DNA of 33,202 nt from PWXP01 sp964487655 (GCA_964487655.1 CAZASB010000013.1:1-33202), one strand, 5' to 3'; positions 8,537 through 17,213 are shown, counted from the stretch's first letter. Translations and numbers: made by a program. Notes: generated by a model from the letters alone, not told the origin.

Positions 8537-9868
8537 ATGAATTGGACGAAGCGGAATCGATTGGTTATGGCGGCTCTGCTGGCAAGCCTGTTTGTCGTCG
8601 GCTGCACGGCTCAACAAGCGCCCCCGGCGCCGCCACCGCCCGAGGTGGCCGTTGTGAATATCCAGCCTCAGCAGGCGTTGCTAACCTCGGAGTTGCCAGG
8701 CCGTACGTCGGCCTATCTCATGGCGGAGATTAGACCCCAGGTCAACGGCCTTCTCCAGAAGCGGCATTTTACCGAAGGTGCCCAAGTGGAGGCCGGACAA
8801 GCCCTTTACCAAATCGACCCGGCGCCCTATCAAGCGACCCTGCACAACGCAACCGCCAGCCTGCTCGCCGCACGGAAGGGGGCCGACCGCGCAAGAGCGG
8901 CTTTGGCGGCGGGCGTTGCCGGCCTGAAGCGGCATGAGGCACTCTTGGCACTCGCGAAAACGAACCTCCAGCGGTACGAGAACCTGGTCAAGACCAAGGC
9001 GATTTCCGTCATGCAGCGAGATCAGGCAGCGACCGACGTCGACGTGGCCGAGGCAGGCTTGCGAACCGCCGAGGCCCAGGTGGAGAGCGACCGGCAGACG
9101 GTGGAAGTGGCCGATGCGGCCATCCAGCAGGCAGAAGCCGCCGTGGAAACCGCGAGCATCAACCTCGAATACACCGAAATGAACGCGCCCATTTCCGGCC
9201 GTATCGGTCGGTCCACCGTCACCGAAGGCGCCATTGTCACGGCCTATCAGTCCACGCCCCTGGCGACTATCCAACAAATCGATCCCATCTTCGTCGACGT
9301 GCCGCAATCCACCTCGGAACTCAATCGATTGCGGCGCAGCTTGGCCAACGGCAGCCTCAAGAAAAACGGAACCGACGAGGTCAAGATCGTCCTGGAAGAC
9401 GGCACCTTGTATCCATTGAAAGGATCGCTGAAGTTTCGCGACGTGACGGTGGACCCGACGACCGGATCGGTCATCCTTCGAATTGTCGTTCCCAACCCGG
9501 ATGGAATTCTCTTGCCCGGCATGTTTGTCCGCGCAATGGTGGACGAGGGGCGTTCCGATCAAGCGATTCTCGTTCCGCAGCAAGCCGTATTGCGCAATCC
9601 GAAGGGCGATCCGATCGCCCTGGTCGTGGATGCCGAGGGGATGGTTGAGCAGCGAGGCCTCACGACCGACCGGGCCATTGGCGACCAGTGGCTTGTCACG
9701 TCGGGCTTGGTTCAGGGCGAACGGGTGATTGTCGAGGGCACGCAGAAGGCACGCCCCGGAGCGACCGTGAAGCCTGTCCCATTCCAAGCCAACGCGATCA
9801 GCGTCCCGAACTCCGCCTCGCGAACGGCTCAGGCGGATATGGTTCGGACGGACACAAGATCGAACTGA
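8537..9868 (+). CDS. RND efflux membrane fusion lipoprotein (AcrA/MexA-like)
   Basis: Periplasmic adaptor (443 aa) linking the inner-membrane RND pump to the outer-membrane channel. The signal sequence ends in lipobox FVVGC (Cys23), so it is lipid-anchored, and a Pro/Ala linker follows. The core reads ELPGRTSAYLMAEIRPQVNG, the usual start of the barrel/lipoyl half. Residues about 95-200 form the alpha-helical hairpin rich in Ala, Glu and Gln, then EYTEMNAPISGRIGRS closes the lipoyl domain. ATG 8537 is preferred over an upstream in-frame start at 8504 because it has GGGAG seven bases upstream and begins a proper signal peptide. The pump gene follows after 12 bp. Confidence 0.93.
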   Translation: MNWTKRNRLVMAALLASLFVVGCTAQQAPPAPPPPEVAVVNIQPQQALLTSELPGRTSAYLMAEIRPQVNGLLQKRHFTEGAQVEAGQALYQIDPAPYQATLHNATASLLAARKGADRARAALAAGVAGLKRHEALLALAKTNLQRYENLVKTKAISVMQRDQAATDVDVAEAGLRTAEAQVESDRQTVEVADAAIQQAEAAVETASINLEYTEMNAPISGRIGRSTVTEGAIVTAYQSTPLATIQQIDPIFVDVPQSTSELNRLRRSLANGSLKKNGTDEVKIVLEDGTLYPLKGSLKFRDVTVDPTTGSVILRIVVPNPDGILLPGMFVRAMVDEGRSDQAILVPQQAVLRNPKGDPIALVVDAEGMVEQRGLTTDRAIGDQWLVTSGLVQGERVIVEGTQKARPGATVKPVPFQANAISVPNSASRTAQADMVRTDTRSN

Positions 9869-9880
9869 CGGAGACTCGCC

Positions 9881-12800
9881 GTGTTATCACGATTCTTTCT
9901 GGACCACCCGGTCTTCGCCTGGGTCGTCGCCATCTTCATCATGCTGCTGGGCGGGCTAGCCATCGTCAACTTGCCCATCGCCCAGTATCCGCCCATTGCC
10001 CCGCCGGCCATTGCCATTACCGCCTCTTATCCCGGGGCCTCGGCGCAAACGGTCGAGAACAGCGTCACGCAGATCATCGAACAGAAGATGACCGGCTTCG
10101 ACGACATGCTCTACCTTTCCGGCAGGAGCGATTCGGCGGGGAACGCGCGAATCGAATTGACGTTCGAGCCGGGCACCGACCCCGACCTAGCCTGGGCCAA
10201 GGTCCAGAACAAACTCCAGCTCGCCATGGCCAGTTTGCCCGAGATGGTCCAGCGATCGGGCGTGAAGGTCAGCAAGTCCACGAGCAACTATCTGATTATC
10301 GTCTCGCTGGTTTGCGAAGACGGCAGCATGGATAACCACGACCTGCAGGATTACGGCCAGTCGAATCTTGAGAAGGTCCTCTCGCGCGTGCCGGGGGTGG
10401 GCGAGGTCGAAATGTTTGGCTCGCAATACGCCATGCGAGTCTGGCTGAACCCGGAAAAACTAACCGATTATCGCCTGACCGTGGAAGACGTCATCCGCGG
10501 AGTGCGGGCGTACAACGTGGAGGTATCGGCCGGTCAGTTCGGCGGTGCGCCGGCGGTGGAAGGACAGCGTCTGAACGCTTCGATCGTGGTCCAAAACCTA
10601 CTTCAAACGCCTGAAGAGTTTGCCGCCATTCCGCTGCGCACGAACGCGGATGGTTCCATCGTGCGAGTCCGAGACGTCGGCCGAACCGAGCTGGGGACCG
10701 AGTTCTACGGAGTGAACGTGGAATTCAACGGAAACCCGGCCGCGGGCCTAGCCATTCGGCAAACGCCTGGCGCTAACGCGCTCGACACGGCCCAGGCCGT
10801 CCGATCGAGGCTGGAGGAGATGAGCGAGTATTTTCCGCCCGGCATGAGGGTCGTCTATCCCTACGACACGACCCCGTTCGTCCGCGTGGCCATTGCCGAG
10901 GCCGTGAAGGCCCTGTTCCAGGCAATTGGGCTGGTCTTTCTCGTGATGTGGCTGTTCATGGGAAATATCCGTGCCACGCTCATTCCCACCATCGCGGTAC
11001 CCGTGGTGCTGCTGGGTACGTGCGCCGCGCTGGCCGTGTTCGGCTTCTCGATCAACATGCTGACCATGTTCGCCATGGTGATTGCCATTGGCCTGCTGGT
11101 GGACGATACGATTGTCGTGGTGGAGAACGTCGAACGCCTGATGAGTGAAGAAGGGCTGTCGCCGCGCGAGGCAACCGCCAAGTCGATGGACCAGGTGACC
11201 ACCGCCCTGATCGGCTTTTCCCTGGTGCTCTCGGCGCTGTTCGGCCCCATGGCGTTTTTCGCCGGTTCGACGGGCATTATCTATCGCCAGTTCTCGGTGA
11301 CCGTCGTCACGTCCATGATCTTGTCGGTGACGGTAGCCCTGATCCTGACGCCCGTGTTGTGCGCGTCGATCCTCAAGCCGGTGGTCAAGGGCCACGATCC
11401 CTCGGAAAACGCGTTCTGGCTCGTGCGCCCGTTCCTGGTCTGGTTCGACCGCGGGTTCTACTGGTTCCGCGATGGGTTTGTGAAACTGATCGGGCACGCG
11501 CTCGCCCGAAGAGTGCGTTACGTGGCCGTGTACCTTGCCATTCTCGCTGGCCTGGGCTGGATCTTCATACGAATGCCCACCGGCTACCTTCCGGACGAAG
11601 ACCAGGGAATCCTATTTACACTGGTCTTCATGCCCACCGGCGCCACCTTGGAGCAGACCCAAGCGGTTGCCGATGAGATTCGAGAGTATTTTCTGGAGGA
11701 CGAGAAGGATGCGGTGGAATCGTGCATGACGATTGTCGGCGCAAGTTTTTCCGGTAGGGCACAGAACAACGCGATGGCGTTCGTCAAATTGAAGGACTGG
11801 GATTTGCGCAACGAGTCCCGCTTGCGGGCAAAAGCCGTTGCGGGTCGTGCCACGATGAAGTTCTTTGGCCTCCGGGATCCCCGGGCGTGGGTCTTCCCGC
11901 CACCCCCGGTGAGTGAGCTGGGCAATGCCCTGGGCTTCGACTTCCAGTTGATCGATCGTGGCGGTCTTGGGCACGACGCCCTCATGCAATCGCGTAACCA
12001 ACTCCTCGGCATGGCGGCGCAAGACCCGCGGCTGGCGAATGTCCGTCCCAACGGAATGGAAGACGTGCCGGAATACCGGATAGACGTCGACTGGGAGCAG
12101 GCAGGCGCCCAGGGAGTGTCCGTCGCTTCGATTCACACCAACCTCTCGGCGGCCTTTGGAAGCGCCTACGTCAACGACTTCATCCAGGGCGGACGCGTCA
12201 AGCGGGTCTTCGTGCAAGCAGACGCACCCTATCGGATGCTGCCCAGCGACCTCGAAAAGGTCTACGTTCGCAACACGGCGGGCAAGATGGTGCCGTTCGA
12301 CGCCTTCGCCTCCGGACGCTGGACCAGCGGGTCGCCCCAGTTGGAACGTTTCAACGGCTTCGCTTCTCTGAACCTCGCGGGAGAGCCATCGCCGGGTACG
12401 AGTTCCGGCGAAGCCATGCGAGCCATGGAGGAAATCACGGCCAAACTCCCGCAAGGGATCGGCTTTGATTGGACCGGCATCTCCTACCAGGAACGTCAGG
12501 CTTCCTCTCAAACCGGGTTGCTTTACACCTTCTCCATCCTGGTCGTCTTTCTCTTTCTGGCAGCCCTGTACGGCAGGTGGAACGTGCCCATCGCCGTCTT
12601 GCTGATTTTGCCATTGGGTGTCCTCGGCGGCTTCGCCGCGTCCTACCTGCGAGGGTTGCCAAGCGATGTCTACTTCCAGATCGGCCTGTTGAATACGCTG
12701 GGACTGACCACCAAGAACGCCATTCTGATTGTCCAGTTCGCCATGGCTGGGACGGCCGGCGGCGCCAGTCTGGTCGAGGCCGCGATCCAGGCGGTGAAGC

Positions 12801-13021
12801 TGCGGCTCCGCCCCATTCTGATGACCTCCATGACCACCGGGCTGTCCGTGCTCCCCCTGGCGCTTAGCACGGGGGCAGGCGCGGGCGCCATGAATGCCAT
12901 CGGTACGGCCGTGCTGGGCGGTATGATTACGGGCACGATCCTGGTTGTGATGTTCGCGCCATTGTTCTACGTGATCATCGAAACGACGTTCGGCCGAAAG
13001 AAGCAGTCTCAAGCGGCCTGA
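9881..13021 (+). CDS. RND multidrug efflux pump, AcrB/MexB-like inner-membrane permease
   Basis: Proton-driven drug exporter of the HAE-1 type (1046 aa, normal length). The start is GTG 9881 with GGAG seven bases upstream. The N-terminus MLSRFFLDHPVFAWVVAIFI forms TM1. The proton-relay acidic pair is in GLLVDDTIVVVENVERLM (Asp408, Asp409), and the partner lysine is in TTKNAILIVQFA (Lys945), so the pump appears functional. Two large periplasmic loops follow TM1 and TM7 as expected. It is coupled to the adaptor gene. The outer-membrane-factor gene lies 531 bp downstream beyond a MITE-like insertion, so transcription of the channel may depend on read-through or a second promoter. Confidence 0.95.
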   Translation: MLSRFFLDHPVFAWVVAIFIMLLGGLAIVNLPIAQYPPIAPPAIAITASYPGASAQTVENSVTQIIEQKMTGFDDMLYLSGRSDSAGNARIELTFEPGTDPDLAWAKVQNKLQLAMASLPEMVQRSGVKVSKSTSNYLIIVSLVCEDGSMDNHDLQDYGQSNLEKVLSRVPGVGEVEMFGSQYAMRVWLNPEKLTDYRLTVEDVIRGVRAYNVEVSAGQFGGAPAVEGQRLNASIVVQNLLQTPEEFAAIPLRTNADGSIVRVRDVGRTELGTEFYGVNVEFNGNPAAGLAIRQTPGANALDTAQAVRSRLEEMSEYFPPGMRVVYPYDTTPFVRVAIAEAVKALFQAIGLVFLVMWLFMGNIRATLIPTIAVPVVLLGTCAALAVFGFSINMLTMFAMVIAIGLLVDDTIVVVENVERLMSEEGLSPREATAKSMDQVTTALIGFSLVLSALFGPMAFFAGSTGIIYRQFSVTVVTSMILSVTVALILTPVLCASILKPVVKGHDPSENAFWLVRPFLVWFDRGFYWFRDGFVKLIGHALARRVRYVAVYLAILAGLGWIFIRMPTGYLPDEDQGILFTLVFMPTGATLEQTQAVADEIREYFLEDEKDAVESCMTIVGASFSGRAQNNAMAFVKLKDWDLRNESRLRAKAVAGRATMKFFGLRDPRAWVFPPPPVSELGNALGFDFQLIDRGGLGHDALMQSRNQLLGMAAQDPRLANVRPNGMEDVPEYRIDVDWEQAGAQGVSVASIHTNLSAAFGSAYVNDFIQGGRVKRVFVQADAPYRMLPSDLEKVYVRNTAGKMVPFDAFASGRWTSGSPQLERFNGFASLNLAGEPSPGTSSGEAMRAMEEITAKLPQGIGFDWTGISYQERQASSQTGLLYTFSILVVFLFLAALYGRWNVPIAVLLILPLGVLGGFAASYLRGLPSDVYFQIGLLNTLGLTTKNAILIVQFAMAGTAGGASLVEAAIQAVKLRLRPILMTSMTTGLSVLPLALSTGAGAGAMNAIGTAVLGGMITGTILVVMFAPLFYVIIETTFGRKKQSQAA

Positions 13022-13552
13022 ATGACCAAGCGTGTATACCTCGCGTAGCATGCATTCGCGCTTTTCGCCACACCCATGTGGCCTCTTCCCCGCCGGGCTT
13101 CCCAAGCCGCAGCAGTGACTAGCCCGGATTATTCATCTACGTAGGGTGGGTCAAGGTCGCGTAGATCGTTGGTGGGTCCGCACAAGCCGCAACCGAGCTG
13201 ATTTATGGCCGCCCGCCTGGGAAGACGTCGACAATAGCGACCGATGACCCACCAAAGAAGCGGCTTGTTTGACCCACCCTACCTATCATGAATAATCCGG
13301 GCTAGCCAGCTACGTTGCGTGCGCAAGTCCCACCCATGGACCTGCCATGTTGCTGGCAGGACTCGCTTCGCCCGGCCCACCCTACCTTCTTCTTGATGGG
13401 TCAATACCCCCCCGCTGACTACTATATTGGCGATAGTTTGTTGCGGTTGCACAAAGCTTGCCGGTAATAACGATTTTTTCGTCCAGGAGGGCTAAGAATG
13501 TGCCGATTATGGCTGTTAGGCAGTTTTTCTGGCTTGTACCAGGAGGGGGATC
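13022..13552. other. 531-bp intergenic region carrying a MITE copy
   Basis: Apart from the MITE-like element at 13119-13305 the stretch holds no convincing gene. Bases 13308-13382 contain further CCCACCC and GGCCCACCCTACC words related to the element's inner repeat, suggesting an older, decayed second element. An AGGAGGGGG Shine-Dalgarno at 13541-13549 serves the following gene. Confidence 0.6.
13119..13305. mobile_element. MITE-like element, copy 1 (18-bp terminal inverted repeats)
   Basis: Termini CTAGCCCGGATTATTCAT (13119-13136) and its exact reverse complement (13288-13305) enclose a second perfect inverted pair (GTAGGGTGGGTCAA 13141-13154 / 13269-13282). There are two further perfect arm pairs, TTGGTGGGTC 13169-13178 / 13246-13255 and ACAAGCCGC 13182-13190 / 13260-13268. 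No coding capacity is seen. Bases 13120-13301 are identical to 24331-24512, so movement or conversion was recent. It sits between the pump and outer-membrane-factor genes. Confidence 0.8.
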
Positions 13553-15418
13553 ATGGAGTTTCGTCGATTCGCGACCGTGCAGGGTCATTGCTCCAGAGGC
13601 CTTGTGATAGCCTCGCTCTTTCTTTCCATCGCAGGCTGCACACCGTGGCGCGAATACGTGGCCAACGGGTTCAAAGTCGGTCCCGAGTATGCTCGGCCGG
13701 CGGCGCCGGTGGCCGAGCAGTGGCTCGATGCCAATGACCCGGCTGTCGAGACCGCACGGCTTGACGACGCCGCCTGGTGGCGGGGCTTCAATGACTCGGT
13801 GCTCGATTCCCTTGTCACGACGGCCCACCAGCAGAACCTGACCCTACGCGTGGCCGGAATCCGTATCCTTGAAGCGCGAGCCCAAAGGGCAATTGCCGCA
13901 GGCAATCTCTTCCCACAGGGGCAGGAGGCGTTTGGTGACTACACTCGCATTGGGCTCGGTAAGAACAGTTTCAGTTCCCTGTCGCCCAACAAATTCTTTG
14001 ACCAATGGAAGACCGGGGCGAGCTTCTCCTGGGAACTCGATTTCTGGGGCCGGTTTCGGCGCGCCATTGAGGCGGCCGATGCCAACCTGGACGCCTCCGT
14101 GGAAAACTACGACCACGTGATGGTGCTCCTGGTGTCCGACGTGGCCCAAACGTATACGAATGTGCGGATTGCCGAACAACGGCTCGCCTATGCCCGGCAG
14201 AACGTCGAAATCCAGCAGGGCAACCTGCGTCTGGCCGAAGCCCGGCTGCGCGACGGCGTGACCACTCGGCTCGACGTCACGCAGGCCCAATCGGACTTGG
14301 CCAGCACCGAGGCCAGCATACCCTTGCTGGAGTCCTCGCGGCGACAGTCGGTCAATCAACTGTGCATTCTCCTGGGCATGCCGCCGCAAAGTCTGGATTC
14401 GATGCTTACCGCCAGTCGTGGGATTCCGAAGGCGCCGGCCCACGTGGCCATCGGCATCCCAGCCGAACTCCTCCGACGCCGACCCGACGTTCGCCGGGCG
14501 GAACGTGAGGTCGCCGTGCAGAGCGCGATGATCGGCATCGCCACTTCGGAGCTGTATCCCCATTTCTCCATCAACGGCTCGATTTACCTCGATGCGTTGC
14601 GTTTCGACGATTTGTTCAGTGCCGACTCGCTTGCCGGCGCCGTCGGACCGGCCTTCCGTTGGAATATCCTCAATTACGGGCGGCTGACCAACAACATCCG
14701 CGTGCAGGAAGCTCGCTTCCAGCAACTGGCGGTGCATTACCAGAACACGGTATTGCAGGCGAATGCGGAGGCGGAAAACGCCCTGGTCGGCTTCCTCAAG
14801 TCGCAGCAGCAGGTGCGGTTCCTCGGGCAGAGCGCGGAGGCCGCCAGCGAATCGGTGGAACTGGTCACATCGCAATACCGCGAAGGGATCGTCGACTTCA
14901 ACCGCGTGTTCAGCACGCAGCAGTTCCTGACACGACAGCAAGACCAGTTGGCGGTTGCTCGGGGCTCGGTCGCCCAGAATTTGATCCAACTGTACAAGGC
15001 ATTGGGCGGCGGCTGGGAAATCCGGTTGAACGCTCCCGCTTCGCAAGTGGCCATGGCAACCGAGGCGGTCGAGCCGGTCGCGATTCCCGAAGCGCCCGAA
15101 CCGATTATGACACCCAAACCGATTATGATGCCCGAACCGATTATGATGCCCGAGCCGATTGCAGTGCCCGAAGCGCCCGAGGCGGTGATAACGCCCAGAG
15201 TCTCCGAGGCGATTGAGACTTTCAAGGCAACAACAGTTCCCAAGGCAACAACAGTTCCCAAGGCGGCCGGGGCGGTTAGGATTCCCGACATGCTTGAGAT
15301 GCCCGCGCTGCCCGAACCGCCGAGGGCCATGAAGGCAGCGGAACGACCGGGCGAGGTGACTGTGGAATCGCCTGCACCGATCGTCCCACCGGAGCCACCC
15401 GAATTTCGGCGACCTTGA
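13553..15418 (+). CDS. RND efflux outer-membrane factor, NodT/OprM-type lipoprotein with Pro-rich tail
   Basis: TolC-superfamily channel that completes the tripartite pump. The signal peptide ends in lipobox LSIAGC (Cys29). Two repeated OEP domains show WWRGFNDSVLDSLV, SWELDFWGRFRR, GVTTRLDVTQAQSDL and the family hallmark LLRRRPDVRRAEREV, and a second OEP half ends at IQLYKALGGGW (about residue 485), where typical members stop. About 130 further residues are low complexity, with tandem Pro-Glu-Ile-Met units (DNA repeats near 15105-15165) and a duplicated 18-bp unit near 15227-15262. The tail would be disordered; whether it is periplasmic is unknown. Strong AGGAGG eight or so bases before the ATG. 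Confidence 0.92.
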   Translation: MEFRRFATVQGHCSRGLVIASLFLSIAGCTPWREYVANGFKVGPEYARPAAPVAEQWLDANDPAVETARLDDAAWWRGFNDSVLDSLVTTAHQQNLTLRVAGIRILEARAQRAIAAGNLFPQGQEAFGDYTRIGLGKNSFSSLSPNKFFDQWKTGASFSWELDFWGRFRRAIEAADANLDASVENYDHVMVLLVSDVAQTYTNVRIAEQRLAYARQNVEIQQGNLRLAEARLRDGVTTRLDVTQAQSDLASTEASIPLLESSRRQSVNQLCILLGMPPQSLDSMLTASRGIPKAPAHVAIGIPAELLRRRPDVRRAEREVAVQSAMIGIATSELYPHFSINGSIYLDALRFDDLFSADSLAGAVGPAFRWNILNYGRLTNNIRVQEARFQQLAVHYQNTVLQANAEAENALVGFLKSQQQVRFLGQSAEAASESVELVTSQYREGIVDFNRVFSTQQFLTRQQDQLAVARGSVAQNLIQLYKALGGGWEIRLNAPASQVAMATEAVEPVAIPEAPEPIMTPKPIMMPEPIMMPEPIAVPEAPEAVITPRVSEAIETFKATTVPKATTVPKAAGAVRIPDMLEMPALPEPPRAMKAAERPGEVTVESPAPIVPPEPPEFRRP

Positions 15419-15475
15419 TCGGATGGTCTCAGCTTTGGCGACTCAAACTCCCACGATCCCTTGTGAGCCCATACG

Positions 15476-15844
15476 ATGAGCCGATTGGCCTGGTGTCTCG
15501 GAATCCTGTCTCTACTGTCCCTTGCGGAACATTCGGCCGTTGCCGAGCCGTGCCTGGGCTCGTTGGGCCGAGAACTGGAATGCACGCGTTGCGCCGCGCT
15601 CCCATGTTGCTGCCCCGATGACTATTGCTCCAAGCCGGAACCATGCGTCCCGTGCATTCGCACCTCGTGGTGCGAGGACGCCTACTGCCCCAAGCCCATG
15701 CCGTGCCTTCCCTGCATTTGCCTGCCGCAATGCAACGACAACTATTGCCCCAAGCCGTTTCCATCCTTCTGCTGGCCAGTGCTTCGACAATTCTATCGCT
15801 GTCCGCCCGGCAGCGACACAACGGGACACTCATGCTGGAGGTAA
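15476..15844 (+). CDS. Secreted Cys-rich protein with three 20-residue repeats
   Basis: A 122-aa protein with a signal peptide (about residues 1-23, ending SAVAEP). The mature part has 19 cysteines in about 100 residues. A unit of the form C-x-D-x-Y-C-x-K-P-x-P-C recurs exactly every 20 residues: YC at 50/51, 70/71 and 90/91, with C46, C66 and C86 opening each unit. It lies 57 bp after the outer-membrane-factor gene and upstream of the TetR gene, so it probably belongs to the efflux transcript. No named family is recognised with confidence; similar CPxDYC-rich small proteins occur in planctomycetes from memory. Metal binding or disulfide-based wall association are both possible. Confidence 0.65.
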   Translation: MSRLAWCLGILSLLSLAEHSAVAEPCLGSLGRELECTRCAALPCCCPDDYCSKPEPCVPCIRTSWCEDAYCPKPMPCLPCICLPQCNDNYCPKPFPSFCWPVLRQFYRCPPGSDTTGHSCWR

Positions 15845-15923
15845 TTCGCCTCCACGTTGATTCGCCCAACCCTGGCGGCCGCACCTAAAACGGGAGCGAC
15901 AAGAAATTCTCGCCGAACTACCA

Positions 15924-15951
15924 TTGACACCTGACCGGCCGGTCATATAAT
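15924..15951 (+). promoter_or_regulatory. Consensus promoter with perfect TetR-type operator
   Basis: TTGACA (15924-15929), a 16-bp spacer and TATAAT (15946-15951) form a textbook sigma-70 promoter. The spacer contains TGACCGGCCGGTCA (15932-15945), a perfect 14-bp palindrome. It drives the TetR gene beginning at 16020 and matches the pump promoter operator at 12 of 14 positions, implying autoregulation. Confidence 0.82.
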
Positions 15952-16019
15952 GAATGTAGAGTCAGCCAAACGGGCCTCAGAATGGCGCTGTAGTCCCTAC
16001 ACTCATAATTGGGTATTTA

Positions 16020-16616
16020 ATGTCCCGGCTCTTAGATCAACGCAAGAACTTGATGAAAGAGGGGATCTACGAAGCGGCCGTGGCCGTGCTCGTCCGGGAC
16101 GGCCTCGAGGCCATGACCATGGAACGCGTGGCCGAAGAGGCCGGTGTGGCCAAGGGGAGTCTGTACAATTACTTCGAGAACAAGATCGACCTGCTGGAGT
16201 TCGTTCACGAGAGGACCATCGACCCTATTCGGCAAGGAGTCAAGGAAGCCCTCAAAGCCGATGTTCCGGCAACGGAGAAACTCAGGGCGTTCATTGCGTT
16301 ATCCCTGGAGTATCTGGACGCTCGCCACGGATTGTTCCACTTCCTCTTCACCGAGCACGCCATCCACAAGCTGATCAACGTGCCGAAAACAGAAGGCAGC
16401 CAGCACCTTGCGGCTATCCTTCGGCAGGGAATCGAAGAAGGCGTCTTCCGGCCGATCGATCCGGATTTCCAAGGCACCCTTCTGTTCGGCGCCATTCGTC
16501 AAGTGTTCGAGGAGCGACTGGCCGACGACCGGCCCTGGGCCGTGGAAGACATGACCCGTGCCATCATGAGCTTCTTCCTCGATGGCGTGAGGCAACCTGC
16601 CATTGACGCAGAGTGA
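16020..16616 (+). CDS. TetR/AcrR-family transcriptional regulator of the efflux locus
   Basis: DNA-binding repressor (198 aa, normal length). The N-terminal helix-turn-helix spans about residues 17-58, with MTMERVAEEAGVAKGSLYNY and YFENKIDLL, the standard TetR_N signature. The C-terminal ligand-binding half is helical and divergent, with a Phe/His-rich patch (HGLFHFLFTEHAIH). It ends the efflux locus and has its own promoter containing the presumed operator; the pump promoter carries a near-identical site. The inducing ligand is probably a pump substrate. Confidence 0.92.
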   Translation: MSRLLDQRKNLMKEGIYEAAVAVLVRDGLEAMTMERVAEEAGVAKGSLYNYFENKIDLLEFVHERTIDPIRQGVKEALKADVPATEKLRAFIALSLEYLDARHGLFHFLFTEHAIHKLINVPKTEGSQHLAAILRQGIEEGVFRPIDPDFQGTLLFGAIRQVFEERLADDRPWAVEDMTRAIMSFFLDGVRQPAIDAE

Positions 16617-16832
16617 TTCCGGGTCGAACTCTCGCATTTGGTGAACAAGGGCGTGTTCCAGTTGTGGGCCGATCCGAAGGCTTTCGGCCGGGTGTCCATT
16701 GGAAGCAGCGGCGAGGTACGCTGGAGCGACGAAGTCGATCTGTGCGCTGACGCCCTCTGCCTGCAAATCACCAAGAAGAACTGCGACGAACTTGGCGGCA
16801 GGCTCGCAATCACGAGCCCCTGGATCGGGTAG
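16617..16832 (+). pseudogene. DUF2442-like fragment (N-terminus missing)
   Basis: The open frame directly after the TetR stop codon reads FRVELSHLVNKGVFQLW, then GEVRWSDEVDLCADALCLQI. This matches the central and C-terminal part of DUF2442 proteins, small partners often found near DUF4160 or TA-like genes. The family's N-terminal strand region and start are absent, and the last 20 residues do not look native. A diverged copy of its 3' part recurs at 19274-19409. Confidence 0.55.
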
Positions 16833-17213
16833 ATCCGCTATCCTGAGTTGGCTCGCTTACTACCTGCTGCCAGCCCTGACCTCAACCCCGCCTCGGACGA
16901 TGCATCAGCTCGCAATGTCCCCTCGTCTGGGGCATTGCACACCCGCCAAGGACTCCCTTTAACCGCTTTTCGAAGTTCGGCATATCGGCTTCTCTGGCTT
17001 CTACGGAATCTCCACGGAATATCCGTGGTTATGGGAACGATGCCGAGCCGCCTCAAACCATTTTCGAGAAATGACTTACTGCCACCCTTGACGAAGCCCG
17101 GTTCTTCCAGCACCATGAAGGTATGGGCGTTGCCCCGGATTTTGGGGAATTCCGTAGAATAACAAGTTGGACGGCAGATTGACGGACGCGTTTCCGGGAA
17201 GTAGCGTCAGAGC
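16833..17213. other. Gene-free stretch of the accessory island
   Basis: No convincing coding region on either strand. It contains a compact palindrome CCACGGA-ATA-TCCGTGG (17012-17028) and an 11-bp perfect inverted repeat TTCTACGGAAT (16999-17009) / ATTCCGTAGAA (17149-17159). These could bound a small decayed element or be operators for the following gene. Confidence 0.4.

Noticed and set aside
8319..8537. 72-residue open frame in the efflux leader
   Set aside because: Its ATG overlaps the -10 box, so the start codon would lie upstream of the transcription start; composition is not protein-like.
12604..13105. Long minus-strand open frames across the RND pump gene (for example 11612-13105)
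   Set aside because: GC-rich antisense shadows of a canonical AcrB-like protein; His/Gln/Arg-rich products typical of the complementary strand.
15950..16606. 218-residue open frame overlapping the TetR gene
   Set aside because: Starts inside the promoter -10 region and is an alternative-frame shadow of the clear TetR protein.
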